A DNA stretch of 64,000 bases, taken from NCBI RefSeq assembly GCF_000378485.1, contig NZ_KB899972.1:62001-126000 (forward strand). The letters run 5' to 3'. The DNA is from Flavobacterium rivuli WB 3.3-2 = DSM 21788. Lineage in GTDB: Bacteria; Bacteroidota; Bacteroidia; Flavobacteriales; Flavobacteriaceae. The notes beneath the pieces were generated by a model, which was not told where the DNA came from, did not search any database, and was given only the letters and a program-made list of their open reading frames with translations. This document shows positions 43,541-52,920 of the stretch, in pieces (within the stretch, counting starts at the first letter, position 1; the number at the start of each line of letters is the position of its first letter). The translations under genes were made by a program, and so were the position numbers.

Positions 43541-43792
43541 TTATTGTGGCGTTTGAGCCACATCTACTACCGTTACAAGGTCTACCAATTTTTTCATTAG
43601 CGGAACTACTGTAAAACCCGTTGGTACCGAAAGCCATAGATCGACAAGAAAATAATCATGAAGCCAAGTGTGAAAAAAATCAGGAACCCATCCCCGATTA
43701 TATACTAATAAGCCGAAACTCATAATTGCTGACATGCAAAGGGATACCAGTAAAGTAAAGACGATAATCCCCTGTAGTTTAGATAATTTCAT
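43541..43792 (-). CDS. DUF2798 small membrane protein
   Basis: 83 residues with two membrane helices (about 10-32 and 48-66) and the family pattern FVVSLCMSAIMSFG-like, here LLVSLCMSAIMSFGLLVYNRG, given only as MSAIMSFGLL, plus VPTGFTVVPLMKKLV. DUF2798 proteins are small inner-membrane proteins of unknown function. The gene lies 24 nt after the beta-barrel-like gene at 43817-44512 and is co-directional with it. Confidence 0.85.
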   Translation of the reverse strand: MKLSKLQGIIVFTLLVSLCMSAIMSFGLLVYNRGWVPDFFHTWLHDYFLVDLWLSVPTGFTVVPLMKKLVDLVTVVDVAQTPQ

Positions 43793-43816
43793 TTTTAATA
43801 ATTTTTATGGTTATGT

Positions 43817-44512
43817 TTAAAATAATTCAGTCCTGATAAATAAACCGTAGTTATTTACCGTATTCAAATCAGGTCCATAGAAATCGTGATTCGACCCTAA
43901 TCCGAATTGAATATTATGATATGAGACTCCGGCTCTTAAATAAATACTACTGATTTCATGAAATCCCCATTTTGTGTTGTAGTTATATAAACCCTGCAAC
44001 CTGGTATAGATACCCCACTTTTTAGAAAGCCTTGGGTGATATTCTAAAACGGCGAAGGTCTCAAAATTATAAGTCTGGGTAAGGTCAATTCGTGGCACGA
44101 TGACTATTACAAAATCATTGTTTGCAAATAGGTATTGCAGCCCTGCTGTAGGCCGAACTGTTAAAGCAGTGCCATTAGAAGATCCAAAAGTAGACAGCCC
44201 CGCAGCAATAGAAAAACTTTGCCAGACCTGTACGGTAACCATTGACTGTGAGTAGAATTCCGAAGATTGATTTTTCTCTTCATAGTCGCCACCAAAAGTT
44301 GTCACATTAAAGAATCCGAACCTTGATTCTGGAGAGAACTGCTTAGTTACAAGTAGCTGAAATGTAAATGCTTTATTACCTGCAAATGCTTCAATTGGAA
44401 TTGGTACACTTTCAGTATGGCTATTTTCAACTATTAAGCTATCCTGTGTTTGTGCGCTTACAACTCCTTCTATGAAATATAATAGGATGATCAGTGATAA
44501 TTTGAGTTTCAT
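43817..44512 (-). CDS. Putative secreted outer-membrane beta-barrel protein
   Basis: 231 residues with a signal peptide (about 1-20, ending VSAQT). The mature part has regularly alternating aromatic strands, NNYGLFIRTELF at the end and SRFGFFNVTTFGG in the middle, consistent with an outer-membrane beta-barrel. I do not recognise the family. It is followed by the DUF2798 gene and preceded, on the same strand, by the AraC gene. Confidence 0.7.
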   Translation of the reverse strand: MKLKLSLIILLYFIEGVVSAQTQDSLIVENSHTESVPIPIEAFAGNKAFTFQLLVTKQFSPESRFGFFNVTTFGGDYEEKNQSSEFYSQSMVTVQVWQSFSIAAGLSTFGSSNGTALTVRPTAGLQYLFANNDFVIVIVPRIDLTQTYNFETFAVLEYHPRLSKKWGIYTRLQGLYNYNTKWGFHEISSIYLRAGVSYHNIQFGLGSNHDFYGPDLNTVNNYGLFIRTELF

Positions 44513-44583
44513 TTCTTTCTGTTATAATTTGAAGTAAAGGTATTTTCTTCAGATCTTAACAGAAAGAACAAGCCAAGCAGTTA

Positions 44584-45474
44584 TTAGTACAAATCAATCA
44601 TTTTTCGATAATCTGTCGGAGTAAGGCCAGTATGTTTTTTAAAGAACCGGCCAAAATAGGAAACATCTTCAAATCCTATTTCAAAAGCAATGTCACTTAT
44701 TGCGATATTGTTTTTTTGCATTAAAATCTTGGCTTCTAAGACTAACATGTCATCTATTAGAGATGATGCGGACTTATTTAAAGTTGCCTTTACAGATTTG
44801 TTTAAATGATTTGGTGTAACGCCAAGTTTGTTTGCATACCAAGTTAGAGCGTGATGTTTTGTTATGCTATAGTTTATCAACTTTTTAAATTCCAAAGTAA
44901 TGCGCTCATGCGCCGGAAACCTAATCTTGAAATTGCTATCTATAGCCCGTTGCATTTCGGCAAGGAAAGTTGTCAGGTATAATTTTATAATGTTTGCATT
45001 TTTATCGCTTTCATTAAGTTTCTGCATGCGTTTGAGCAACATTATTACATGAAATGATTCTGAATTTTCAAATTGGATGACAGGCCGGATAAGCCAGTCA
45101 GAAAGATCAAACTTGATATGAGACAAATAATCATCAGAGAAGTGAAAATAATATCCTTCGATATCTTCGGACATGAAAGAAAGGCTGGTTATCTGGCCAG
45201 CCGGTACACCTATCATCATGTTTTCTGTAATTGTATAATTTTCTATCCCGGAACTCGATATTACAGAACCCTCAGTTACAATGATAATCGAATGATTAGA
45301 CTGCCTGTGTGGTGGCAACGGCATTTTTAATTCATAAGTATCATCTGAAAGCCCATGAATATAAAAATCATTGATGTTTTTCTTGTCGTATTCCTTAAGG
45401 TCATAGTAAGACATGATGGTCTTAAATCCATCGTTCCTTAAAGTTGGTATGTTTTTTAAATTCTTCAGGCTCAC
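44584..45474 (-). CDS. AraC family transcriptional regulator
   Basis: 296 residues from a GTG at 45474. The N-terminus LKNLKNIPTLRNDGF matches the common start of Bacteroidota AraC proteins, so the long form is preferred over the ATG at 45414. A cupin sensor domain (about 30-150) and a double helix-turn-helix (ISDIAFEIGFEDVSYFGRFF) follow. It starts 1 nt after the DoxX gene and is coupled to it. Direct repeats in the DoxX promoter (45904-45938) are its likely target. Confidence 0.88.
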   Translation of the reverse strand: MSLKNLKNIPTLRNDGFKTIMSYYDLKEYDKKNINDFYIHGLSDDTYELKMPLPPHRQSNHSIIIVTEGSVISSSGIENYTITENMMIGVPAGQITSLSFMSEDIEGYYFHFSDDYLSHIKFDLSDWLIRPVIQFENSESFHVIMLLKRMQKLNESDKNANIIKLYLTTFLAEMQRAIDSNFKIRFPAHERITLEFKKLINYSITKHHALTWYANKLGVTPNHLNKSVKATLNKSASSLIDDMLVLEAKILMQKNNIAISDIAFEIGFEDVSYFGRFFKKHTGLTPTDYRKMIDLY

Positions 45475-45475
45475 G

Positions 45476-45847
45476 CTATACCGTTTTACGCTTATTTACT
45501 TTTGTAAAGTAAACATACGATATAACTAACAAGATTAATGATATTAAAGGGCTAATTGCTGCCGTTATCCCCTCTACTACACTATGTGCGATAATGGCGG
45601 AGCTAAAAACGATTGTAAAACCTGCATAAGCCCACTCTTTAATTCGTTTTGGTACTAATGGTATAATAAGGGCTAAAGCACCTGTTAGCTTTGCAATTGC
45701 GAGTTCAACCCTAAAGTAATCAGGAAATCCTAAATGCTTAAATTCTTGTGCGATTACAGGAACAGTAAAGTATACGATACCTGCCGCCAGTCCCATTAAA
45801 GCAACAAAGCTTGTTATGACCCAGTAAATTATTCTATCTCTTTTCAT
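45476..45847 (-). CDS. DoxX family membrane protein
   Basis: 123 residues with four membrane helices and LVPKRIKEWAYAGFTIVFSSA, quoted as LVPKRIKEWAYAGF, matching DoxX-like proteins, small inner-membrane proteins linked to quinol or stress metabolism. It is the first gene of an operon with the AraC regulator above, which probably regulates itself. Confidence 0.88.
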   Translation of the reverse strand: MKRDRIIYWVITSFVALMGLAAGIVYFTVPVIAQEFKHLGFPDYFRVELAIAKLTGALALIIPLVPKRIKEWAYAGFTIVFSSAIIAHSVVEGITAAISPLISLILLVISYVYFTKVNKRKTV

Positions 45848-45872
45848 TTTACATTTGTTGGTTACAATTTTA

Positions 45873-45938
45873 CAAATGTACCTGACCCAAAGACTACAAA
45901 AAAGGACCGATAATTCAATAATACGGACAGTTCAATCA
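45873..45938 (-). promoter_or_regulatory. DoxX-AraC operon promoter with direct repeats
   Basis: Plus-strand view: CAAATGTA (45873-45880; TACATTTG on the reverse) and, 23 nt beyond, two repeats GGACCGATAATTCAAT and GGACAGTTCAAT (45904-45938). Direct GGAC repeats fit an AraC-type site. Confidence 0.65.
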
Positions 45939-46037
45939 TTTTTGAAATCCTGTAGAATGTGCTTGCTAATATGTATTAAAGAAAGTGAGTACGTGTGTAT
46001 TTTAAAAATTAAACACAAGGTGTGGTAATAAATCTAT

Positions 46038-46371
46038 CTTTCGACATACCCTGACGCATCTAATACATTTTATGATAATCTGGTAAAATAGGATCTACTT
46101 AAAATATATACCTCTATTAAACTTTCGCAATGTACAAATTGGGTAAATAGATCATTGTGTTATATAAACTAAAATCAATTAATTGTATATTTCAAAGTGA
46201 ATTTAAGAGGGTTAAAATAGGGACTAGGTGTTCGACTGTGATCCCTGACAGCCCACCACTAAAAAATAATTGAGAAATCAATGATTTTTTAGTTTAAAAA
46301 TAATTTTTATTCATTTTTAAACTAAGTTTAAAGACATTTTACTATTTTACATGTTCGATACATCCCTGACA
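46038..46371 (+). repeat. Tripartite TGTTCGA element, copy B
   Basis: Left motif CTTTCGACATACCCTGAC at 46038; 191 nt to the core TGTTCGA (core 46227-46256, ending GACAGCCCAC). The hairpin CTAAAAAATAATTGA-GAAA-TCAATGATTTTTTAG (46259-46292) has one mismatch. A second short dyad lies around TTTAAACTAAGTTTAAA (about 46315). The right motif TGTTCGATACATCCCTGACA is at 46352, 123 nt after the core motif. Confidence 0.78.
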
Positions 46372-46556
46372 ACCTGTAATAAATCTTAGTAAATGTAAAT
46401 TAATTTCCACCCAACATAAATTACTGATTTCATTTAAACACTAAGAATCCGTGAATCGTCCAAGTATAACCGTGAGATGTACTCATTTAGGACATGTAAT
46501 TTAAAGACCTTTGCCATGTATTTAAAATTAATATTATGAGAGAAGGTGAAAATAAA

Positions 46557-47726
46557 ATGGTTGAAAATACCACAGTTGTCATTATAGGGGCAGGTGTTTC
46601 CGGACTTACATTAGCAACTTTTTTACAAAAGTCGGGTATGCCCTGCATTTTGGTAGAAAGGCGAGATCGCGCTTATATTGAAATGCGGCAGCGTGCTGGC
46701 GTTGTTGATGCGCGCGCCGTACGTATGTTCGAGCAATGGGGCCTTGCAGATAAGCTATTATTTGGCCCGGTTGCACAAACTATCGATTACCGCTTAAACG
46801 GATGTAGCCGCGTTTTTGAAGTTACGGGAGAAGATGGCAGCCCAGGTCGCTTTTGTACACAACAAATGCTGGTAACTAATTTGATGAGGGAGTTTATTGA
46901 TGTCATGAAAGGAGATATCCGCTTTGGTGCGACTGATGTAACTATTCTCAACGAAGACGGCATTTGTCCACAGGTGAACTACACTGACGTAGATGGTTCA
47001 CATGTGCTTCATTGTAATTATATTATTGGTTGTGATGGCGACCTTGGCGTTAGCCGCGCGTCAATCCCACACGGCGTGCTAACTAAATACAGTCACGAAT
47101 TTGGGTATGCATGGCTGGCTGCACTTGTTGAAACTCCACTTACAGGGCATGCCATCATGGCGGTTAGCGATCATGGTTTTGTTGCGCAGCTGCCCCGTGG
47201 CCCGCAAAGAAGCCGCTTTTACCTCCAGTGCTCTCTTGGTGACCGCCCGCAGGACTGGCCTGATGAACGGCTTTGGGATGAAATAAGGTTGCGCCTGGGC
47301 GATTTGGCTATTGAGAATGTAAAGGTACACGATAAGCTATTTGTCCCTTTACGATCTGTGATCCATGCACCCATGCAGTATCGAAATCTTTTCTTATCGG
47401 GCGATGCTGCACACCTTGTGCCCCCTGCCAGTGCCAAGGGTATGAATCTGGCACTTTATGATATTGATGTCCTTTCGCAGGCACTTCTTTGCGCTATACG
47501 CGATAATGATACATCGGCGCTTGAAAATTATTCAGATACGGTTTTGCCGCATCTTTGGAACTACCAGGATTTTAGCGTGTGGATGACAGATACCATGCAT
47601 GATGCCGGGGACCCGACCCAACACGGTACATTTAAGCAAATGACCGCCCGTGCCCGACTTGATAATTTGTTTAATTCGCCTACAGCGGCAAGCATGCACA
47701 GCCAATATCAACGCGGCACAAATTAA
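46557..47726 (+). CDS. 4-hydroxybenzoate 3-monooxygenase-like FAD hydroxylase
   Basis: 389 residues from the ATG at 46557, after a purine-rich GAGAGAAGG; an ATG at 46536 would add seven residues. The FAD-binding Rossmann motif is IIGAGVSGLTLA; RAGVVDARAVRMFEQWG matches the PobA substrate/FAD loop; the second FAD motif is SGDAAHLVPPASAKGMNLA, near residue 290. The enzyme class hydroxylates 4-hydroxybenzoate to protocatechuate using NADPH. No protocatechuate ring-cleavage gene is present, so either the product goes elsewhere or the substrate is a related phenol or antibiotic. Base composition looks richer in G+C than the flanks. Confidence 0.87.
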   Translation: MVENTTVVIIGAGVSGLTLATFLQKSGMPCILVERRDRAYIEMRQRAGVVDARAVRMFEQWGLADKLLFGPVAQTIDYRLNGCSRVFEVTGEDGSPGRFCTQQMLVTNLMREFIDVMKGDIRFGATDVTILNEDGICPQVNYTDVDGSHVLHCNYIIGCDGDLGVSRASIPHGVLTKYSHEFGYAWLAALVETPLTGHAIMAVSDHGFVAQLPRGPQRSRFYLQCSLGDRPQDWPDERLWDEIRLRLGDLAIENVKVHDKLFVPLRSVIHAPMQYRNLFLSGDAAHLVPPASAKGMNLALYDIDVLSQALLCAIRDNDTSALENYSDTVLPHLWNYQDFSVWMTDTMHDAGDPTQHGTFKQMTARARLDNLFNSPTAASMHSQYQRGTN

Positions 47727-47910
47727 CACAATAAAGCAAGGATTTATATAACAAATAATTAGTAACTTTCTGGGAGCCATAGAAAGACAGGTACCCGGAT
47801 AAGTTGCTATATGTTATCTTAATTATTAAGTAGAGTTACACTTAACCGTAATCGCAAGATTTTAGTTGCAGGTATAAGTCAGTTACTAATTATGTACTTT
47901 AAAATAGTTG

Positions 47911-48786
47911 ATGACTAAAAAAGAAAAAATACAGGTTCATCGTATGGATGATTGGTTTTCGGGAGTTTACATAAAACCATTTGGCTATGAAAAATCTTCC
48001 GTGCCGGACTATGAAATTTCTCAGCCTCACCGGCACGATTTTTATTATTGTGTGCTTTCAGACAAAGGCAGGATGGAACTCGAAGTTGATTTTGAAAAAG
48101 TTGAAATAACCGATCAAACTCTTTTTCTTTCTTATCCGGGACAGATCCATCGAATTATTTCTGCCAAAATGGAGCGGGGCTGGTTTTTAGCTTTTGACCC
48201 CGCAATCCTTGACGAGCAACTTAAAAATATTTTAGACCAATGCCTGTCGCAAATAATACTTGTGCCTTTATCTCCGGAACAATCTGCCGGTTTTTGCTCT
48301 TACATTAATCATTTATTCGTAGTGTATAATGATGGGGCACAAATGTTTCGAAAAACTATTATACAGGCTATGGTAACAGGGCTAATTTATCAATTAGCAT
48401 CAGTATACCATTCGTTAGAGCAATTTAACCTGATCAGGCACCCTGCCCGTAGTATAGAAATTACAAAAAGCTTTAAACAAATACTTCGTAATAACTTCAA
48501 ATCCATTAAAAAGCCTTCAGAATATGCCGCTAAAATGAACATGACGGTTAGCCACCTTAATGATACAGTGAAATCTGTCACAGGATTTTCGGTTACCTAT
48601 TTTGTTCAGCAGGAACTTATGCGGGAGGCGCAGCGTTTATTGTTTTATTCTCATCTTTCAGTAAAAGAAATAGCAGATGATTTAGGTTTTGAAGATGACA
48701 AATATTTTAACCGGTTGTTCAGCAAAGCTATAGGGATTTCTCCGGGAGCATTTAGAAAGCAGGGTGAGACATCTGTTCATTTATAA
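47911..48786 (+). CDS. AraC family transcriptional regulator
   Basis: 291 residues from the ATG at 47911. The cupin start HRHDFYYCVLSD is typical of aromatic-acid-responsive AraC proteins (sensor domain about 30-150), with a double helix-turn-helix at the C-terminus (LSVKEIADDLGFEDDKYFNRLF). It is the only other gene in the small module with the PobA-like hydroxylase, so it is likely its activator. There are 184 nt between them. Confidence 0.9.
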   Translation: MTKKEKIQVHRMDDWFSGVYIKPFGYEKSSVPDYEISQPHRHDFYYCVLSDKGRMELEVDFEKVEITDQTLFLSYPGQIHRIISAKMERGWFLAFDPAILDEQLKNILDQCLSQIILVPLSPEQSAGFCSYINHLFVVYNDGAQMFRKTIIQAMVTGLIYQLASVYHSLEQFNLIRHPARSIEITKSFKQILRNNFKSIKKPSEYAAKMNMTVSHLNDTVKSVTGFSVTYFVQQELMREAQRLLFYSHLSVKEIADDLGFEDDKYFNRLFSKAIGISPGAFRKQGETSVHL

Positions 48787-49472
48787 AAGCATTAATAAGT
48801 AAATTAAGTATTACAATACTACAGAATGGCTTAGTTGTCCTATTAAAAATAAACAAATTATAAAAGTAGCTATTGCTAACCTATATGATTTCTGATCCGC
48901 ACTTTTAAGGTTAAAACAGATACTATCTATCTTCGGCTAAGATTATATTTACATAATACAAAACCAACTTATGTTCGATAGAACCCTCACACATTCAATG
49001 CACCCTTTGTATGAGATATTTTAATAGTATTAAAATATCTCATACAAAAAGGTAATCAATATGATATTGGAAAACATATATAGTGATAAAATAAGAAAAA
49101 TAAACAAATATCTAATAATCAATAATTTATGTTTTAAAATTCATTAATCAAAGTCAAAACAGGCACAAGGTGTTCAACTGTGATCCCTGACAGCCCACAA
49201 TTTAAAAATTATTGAGAAATCAATAATTTTTTTTGGTTAATATAATTTTTTTATTCTTCTAAATACATATTTACTATTTATTTAGAAGATTAGGGTGTTC
49301 GATACATCCCTCATAAGTATAATGGTGCTTAATGAAAATATTCATAGAAAACTTGGATAAAAATAAGTAGATAACAGAAAGTACACCCAAGTCTTTACAT
49401 ATAAGTTGTCTGGCAGACTAGTTCCCAAATCTTGATAAAAAACACTACATTGCTGCTCCAATTTACCAATAA
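48787..49472. other. Intergenic, 686 bp, with tripartite element C
   Basis: Apart from element C (48972-49316), I see AT-rich sequence and no clear promoter or ORF. It separates module 3 from module 4. Confidence 0.55.
48972..49316 (+). repeat. Tripartite TGTTCGA element, copy C
   Basis: Left motif TGTTCGATAGAACCCTCAC at 48972; 199 nt to the core motif (core 49169-49198, with TGTTCAA at 49171). The left spacer holds a 21-bp inverted repeat with a 1-nt centre (49006-49048). Right of the core: AAAAATTATTGA-GAAA-TCAATAATTTTT (49204-49231), a second stem TCTTCTAAATA/TATTTAGAAGA (49255-49289) and the right motif TGTTCGATACATCCCTCAT at 49296, 125 nt after the core motif. Confidence 0.8.
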
Positions 49473-50711
49473 ATGAATGCCTACCTTATACTTGTTTGCC
49501 TTATTAGTTTATCCGCTGCCTTTGCCTATGTAAACCACCGTTTTATAAAACTACCGTTTGTAATAGGGCTCTTTTTCCTGGCAACAGTGCTTTCTCTTAT
49601 CGTTATAAGCAGCCGTTGGTGGGATGTGATCCATTATGTTCAGATCCGCGATTTCCTGGGCAGGATTGAGCTCAGTGAAGTAATACTAGATATCATGCTG
49701 GGACTTCTTTTATTTGCAGGTTCATTACACACCAACTGGGATAATATTAAGAGCCAGCTGAAACCAATTACACTGTTCGCCGTCCTTGGGGTTGCCCTTT
49801 CTACCATTATAATCGGCGGTGCCTTTTATTGGGTGTCCGGCCTTTTAGGCTTGGGTGTCGGTTTGCTGCACTGCCTGATTTTTGGTGCCTTGATTTCCCC
49901 GACAGACCCGATTGCGGTTTTGGGGATACTTACCAAGGCTAACGTGTCAAAAAAAGTGGAATCTACCATTGTGGGTGAATCCCTTTTTAATGATGGTGTG
50001 GGCGTGGTTATCTTTATAGCTTTATTGGAAACCTTGAAGTTGGGTAACCCTGAAATAGACTTTTCACACTTTGGCGTTTTATTTTTACAGGAAGCCCTGG
50101 GAGGATTGGCCTTTGGGCTTGCCTTAGGCTTTAGCCTCCATGCCCTTTTAAAATCTATAGACAATTATGAAACCGAGGTATTGCTTACCCTGGCTTTTGT
50201 AATGGCCGGATATGCAGTTAGCAATATAATGCATTTATCGGGTGCGCTTGCTATGGTGGTCATGGGACTTTTAGTGGGCAACTATAAAAAGGACAAATCA
50301 ATGAGCGATAAGACGCAGGAATATGTACACAAATTTTGGGAACTGGCCGATGTACTGCTCAATGCCGTGCTGTTTATAAGTATTGCATTTGTACTGGTGG
50401 TGATTGATTTTGAGATGTCTTATTTTGTAATAGGCCTGCTATCCGTTCTTATTGTGCTGCTATCCCGCCTTATCGTTATCCTTATCCCAAAAGTGCTGCT
50501 GCCTAAAATGGTAAATTTTAATTATAAGGAATCGGCAATCATCATCTGGGGCGGCCTGCGCGGTGGGCTTTCCATTGCATTGGTATTATCGCTGCCGGAA
50601 AGCAGGGGAAAAGATATTTTAGTGATTGCAACCTATTGTTGTGTTGTCTTTAGTATCCTGATACAGGGGCTAACAGTAGGTAAGGTAGCAAAGTACTTTA
50701 GCCGCCCTTAA
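49473..50711 (+). CDS. CPA1-family Na+(K+)/H+ antiporter, NhaP-like
   Basis: 412 residues with about 12-13 membrane segments. The conserved ALISPTDPIAVLGIL (near residue 145) and VGESLFNDGVGVVIF (near 170) carry the ion-binding Asp residues. The C-terminal membrane part ends WGGLRGGLSIALVL, typical of the family. There is no long cytosolic tail. The antiporter exchanges protons for Na+ or K+. It is the first gene of module 4, which is rich in ion-handling proteins. Confidence 0.92.
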   Translation: MNAYLILVCLISLSAAFAYVNHRFIKLPFVIGLFFLATVLSLIVISSRWWDVIHYVQIRDFLGRIELSEVILDIMLGLLLFAGSLHTNWDNIKSQLKPITLFAVLGVALSTIIIGGAFYWVSGLLGLGVGLLHCLIFGALISPTDPIAVLGILTKANVSKKVESTIVGESLFNDGVGVVIFIALLETLKLGNPEIDFSHFGVLFLQEALGGLAFGLALGFSLHALLKSIDNYETEVLLTLAFVMAGYAVSNIMHLSGALAMVVMGLLVGNYKKDKSMSDKTQEYVHKFWELADVLLNAVLFISIAFVLVVIDFEMSYFVIGLLSVLIVLLSRLIVILIPKVLLPKMVNFNYKESAIIIWGGLRGGLSIALVLSLPESRGKDILVIATYCCVVFSILIQGLTVGKVAKYFSRP

Positions 50712-50763
50712 CAATAACAAGTCATGCACTGGTAAAGAAAAATGAAACATTTACCAAAGTACA

Positions 50764-51998
50764 TTATACATCACTTTGTCCGTTAGACGTTTTAACTTTT
50801 ACCATCAGTTCATCAAATAGTTTTGTATATTTTTTGCGCTGGTCGGCTTCTTTTAATTGGTTTAGAACCAGCGGCATTTCACTCTGAATATAAGGATCTT
50901 CCTTGCTATAATGCCAGATGGGCAGTATGCATTTTTTAAAAATATCTTCAAATGTTGTTGCAGGGCAGTAAACACGGACTTTGCCCTTATCGTCATAAAT
51001 TGTTTGTGGCAGTGTACTGTACAGGCGTTTTGCTAATATATCGGTCAATGCATTAAGGCTGATAACCGCGGTGGCAGGGTCGTTGATGCCGGGGCTTAAC
51101 GCTTTTAAGGCCACCTCGGCGAGTTGCATAAAACCATAGTCTGCATTTCTTGTAATGGGCTGGCCGTTGTAAAAATCGACCGCACCCATTATTTCTTTTA
51201 CTTTAGCATCATCAATTGTTTCCTTGCAATATACCCTAAGAAAAATATTCCCGCTCACAATGTGTGTGCTCTTTTATACATGAAATGAAAATACATATCA
51301 TTCTTTACTGCTATTTGCAACAATATTTTTTCATTAAATCCCTGGAAATAATTAGAATGGGGAATTTTTAGGACACAGAAAGGTAGGTTATTGGTATCGA
51401 CTAAAAGGGCATTTTCTTCTTTAAAAGTACTTGTTATACTATGGTGCGTTTTATCTTGTATACGCTTTATAACGGTTTCATATTTCACGGTTTTTGTTAC
51501 GTAATCCAGAAAATAAATAAAAAGGAAAATGTCGATTACCGTAAAAATTATAAGCAGGTAAACGCTTAGAGAGGGTACATATATACCACTGCTTATATCG
51601 CGAATTGTGCTCAATAAAAAGAGCGCGTATACTATGGTTCTGATATAAAACCCCAATATCACCTGCTGGAACCGGTTTTGTATCATGCTGGTGAGTACCC
51701 GGTTGCTCATTTGGGAAGCCGCCTGGTTCAGCACGATCATCACCATAGAGAAGCTAAATACTGTGAGCGACAGTACGGCACCCGCTACGGTGGAAATAAT
51801 AGACCTTGCGGTACTGGCGTCCTTAAGCCTTAGCCATCCCGCATTTGATTTTATATGTTTGCCAGATTCGGAAAAATCCAGTTCCAGCATGGCCCATGAA
51901 AGGAACAAAAAGCCTATAGCAATTATGGCAGGCAAAAAAGCAATACTGGTAATTATCCTTGTATAAACAATGCGCAATTGTTTGGTCACATTCGTCAT
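50764..51998 (-). pseudogene. DUF2254 membrane protein, split by a frameshift
   Basis: One protein in two frames. The upstream frame (51255-51998, from the ATG at 51998) has the membrane part with four helices and ends KRAHTL-stop. The downstream frame (50764-51258) resumes with GNIFLRVYCKET and holds the conserved SLNALTDILAKRLY region with QLAEVALKALSPGINDPATA just before it. DUF2254 proteins are normally single chains of about 420 residues; the two frames together give about that length. They overlap as GTGA at 51255-51258. Either a 1-nt indel has broken the gene, or the halves are translated by coupling. Function unknown. Confidence 0.75.
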
Positions 51999-52032
51999 CT
52001 GATTTTGCTGTAATTTAAAGCGGTAATTACGA

Positions 52033-52920
52033 TCAATCTTCCTGTATAGTAAGGATCGCCCGGAATGGCTTGTCATCTTCGGTAGAATAATACAGCCATA
52101 TTTCATCTCCTGCTAATATCGCGGAAGCTGCAAAAGCAATATCGACTTCTCCCGGTTTACTGGCGGGCGGGGTAATGATTGGCTCCTCACTTCGGCCTGT
52201 AATTGTGCCGTGCTCATCCATTTCCACCCAACCAATGCGCCAATGCGCCTGTGCATTTGCGCCATTGTAAAACATTACGGTCTTTTGGTGCTGATTTTCT
52301 ATTGCCGGCCCCACGCTTAAATGGTACGAATCCCAGGAATCTTCCCTGGCTTTAAGAAATTCCCCCTCTATCCTCCAGGGACCTTCCGGTTTGTTACTGA
52401 ATGCCCGGCCGAGTTTTGACCTGTTCTCATGAGCATATTCAAAAAACAACGTCCACTTCCCATTCATCAATTGCTTCACTGTAGCTTCCTTAGGGTTAAG
52501 ATAAGGCTCCCTGCTTTTAAGTGCTATTTTCTGGACTTCTAATTTCTCTGCATCTTTACCGCTGGCAAGCATTAATTGTCCCTCGCGTTTCGTTACATTC
52601 CAGCCGGTATAGTATACCAGGTATTTGTCTTTTAGTTGTATTACGGTTGGGTCTTCACACCCATCCTTATCATAACTATTTGTACTTGGGGCCAGTACCG
52701 GCCCATCGCTCATCTTGAAATGTATCCCATCTTTAGAGGTACCGTAGTAAGCACGTGCCGCCTGTTGCAGTGCGTCGGGCGAAGGATTTACGGCGCGGAT
52801 GAGCATTTTGTAAGTGTTTTTTTCCTTCCATACGAAAGGGCTTAACTTATACATCCCGGAGAGGGGTTCTGTACACTCCAGGTGCATTTCTTCTATTTGT
52901 TTTACAATGTATTTACTCAT
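52033..52920 (-). CDS. GH130-like glycoside phosphorylase/propeller protein
   Basis: 295 residues. A five-bladed-propeller family pattern is seen: YKLSPFVWKEKNTYKMLIRA at the start, CEDPTVIQLKDKYLVYYTGW (catalytic Asp region of GH130) near residue 88, and GEVDIAFAASAIL near 270. GH130 enzymes are mannoside phosphorylases or related hydrolases. Its length is at the short end, fitting the GH130_5-like branch. The SDR gene (52917-53699) ends 4 nt into this gene (ATGA overlap), so the two are translationally coupled. The substrate may be a beta-mannoside or compatible-solute sugar. Confidence 0.8.
   Translation of the reverse strand: MSKYIVKQIEEMHLECTEPLSGMYKLSPFVWKEKNTYKMLIRAVNPSPDALQQAARAYYGTSKDGIHFKMSDGPVLAPSTNSYDKDGCEDPTVIQLKDKYLVYYTGWNVTKREGQLMLASGKDAEKLEVQKIALKSREPYLNPKEATVKQLMNGKWTLFFEYAHENRSKLGRAFSNKPEGPWRIEGEFLKAREDSWDSYHLSVGPAIENQHQKTVMFYNGANAQAHWRIGWVEMDEHGTITGRSEEPIITPPASKPGEVDIAFAASAILAGDEIWLYYSTEDDKPFRAILTIQED

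Larger units (their letters stand above)
45848..46535. other. Intergenic, 688 bp, with promoter and tripartite element B
   Basis: From left: promoter of the DoxX operon (45873-45938), tripartite TGTTCGA element B (46038-46371), then an AT-rich stretch to the PobA-like gene with a possible regulated promoter (GACCTTTG at 46505-46512, candidate operator 46456-46480). No ORF of note. Confidence 0.6.

Noticed and set aside
46227..46371. Integron-type attC sites
   Set aside because: The repeats are direct, lack the paired RYYYAAC/GTTRRRY boxes and no IntI-type integrase was seen.
46557..47726. Tetracycline monooxygenase (TetX)
   Set aside because: The FAD motifs fit both families, but the RAGVVDARAVRMFEQWG and PPASAKGMNLA patterns match 4-hydroxybenzoate hydroxylases better.
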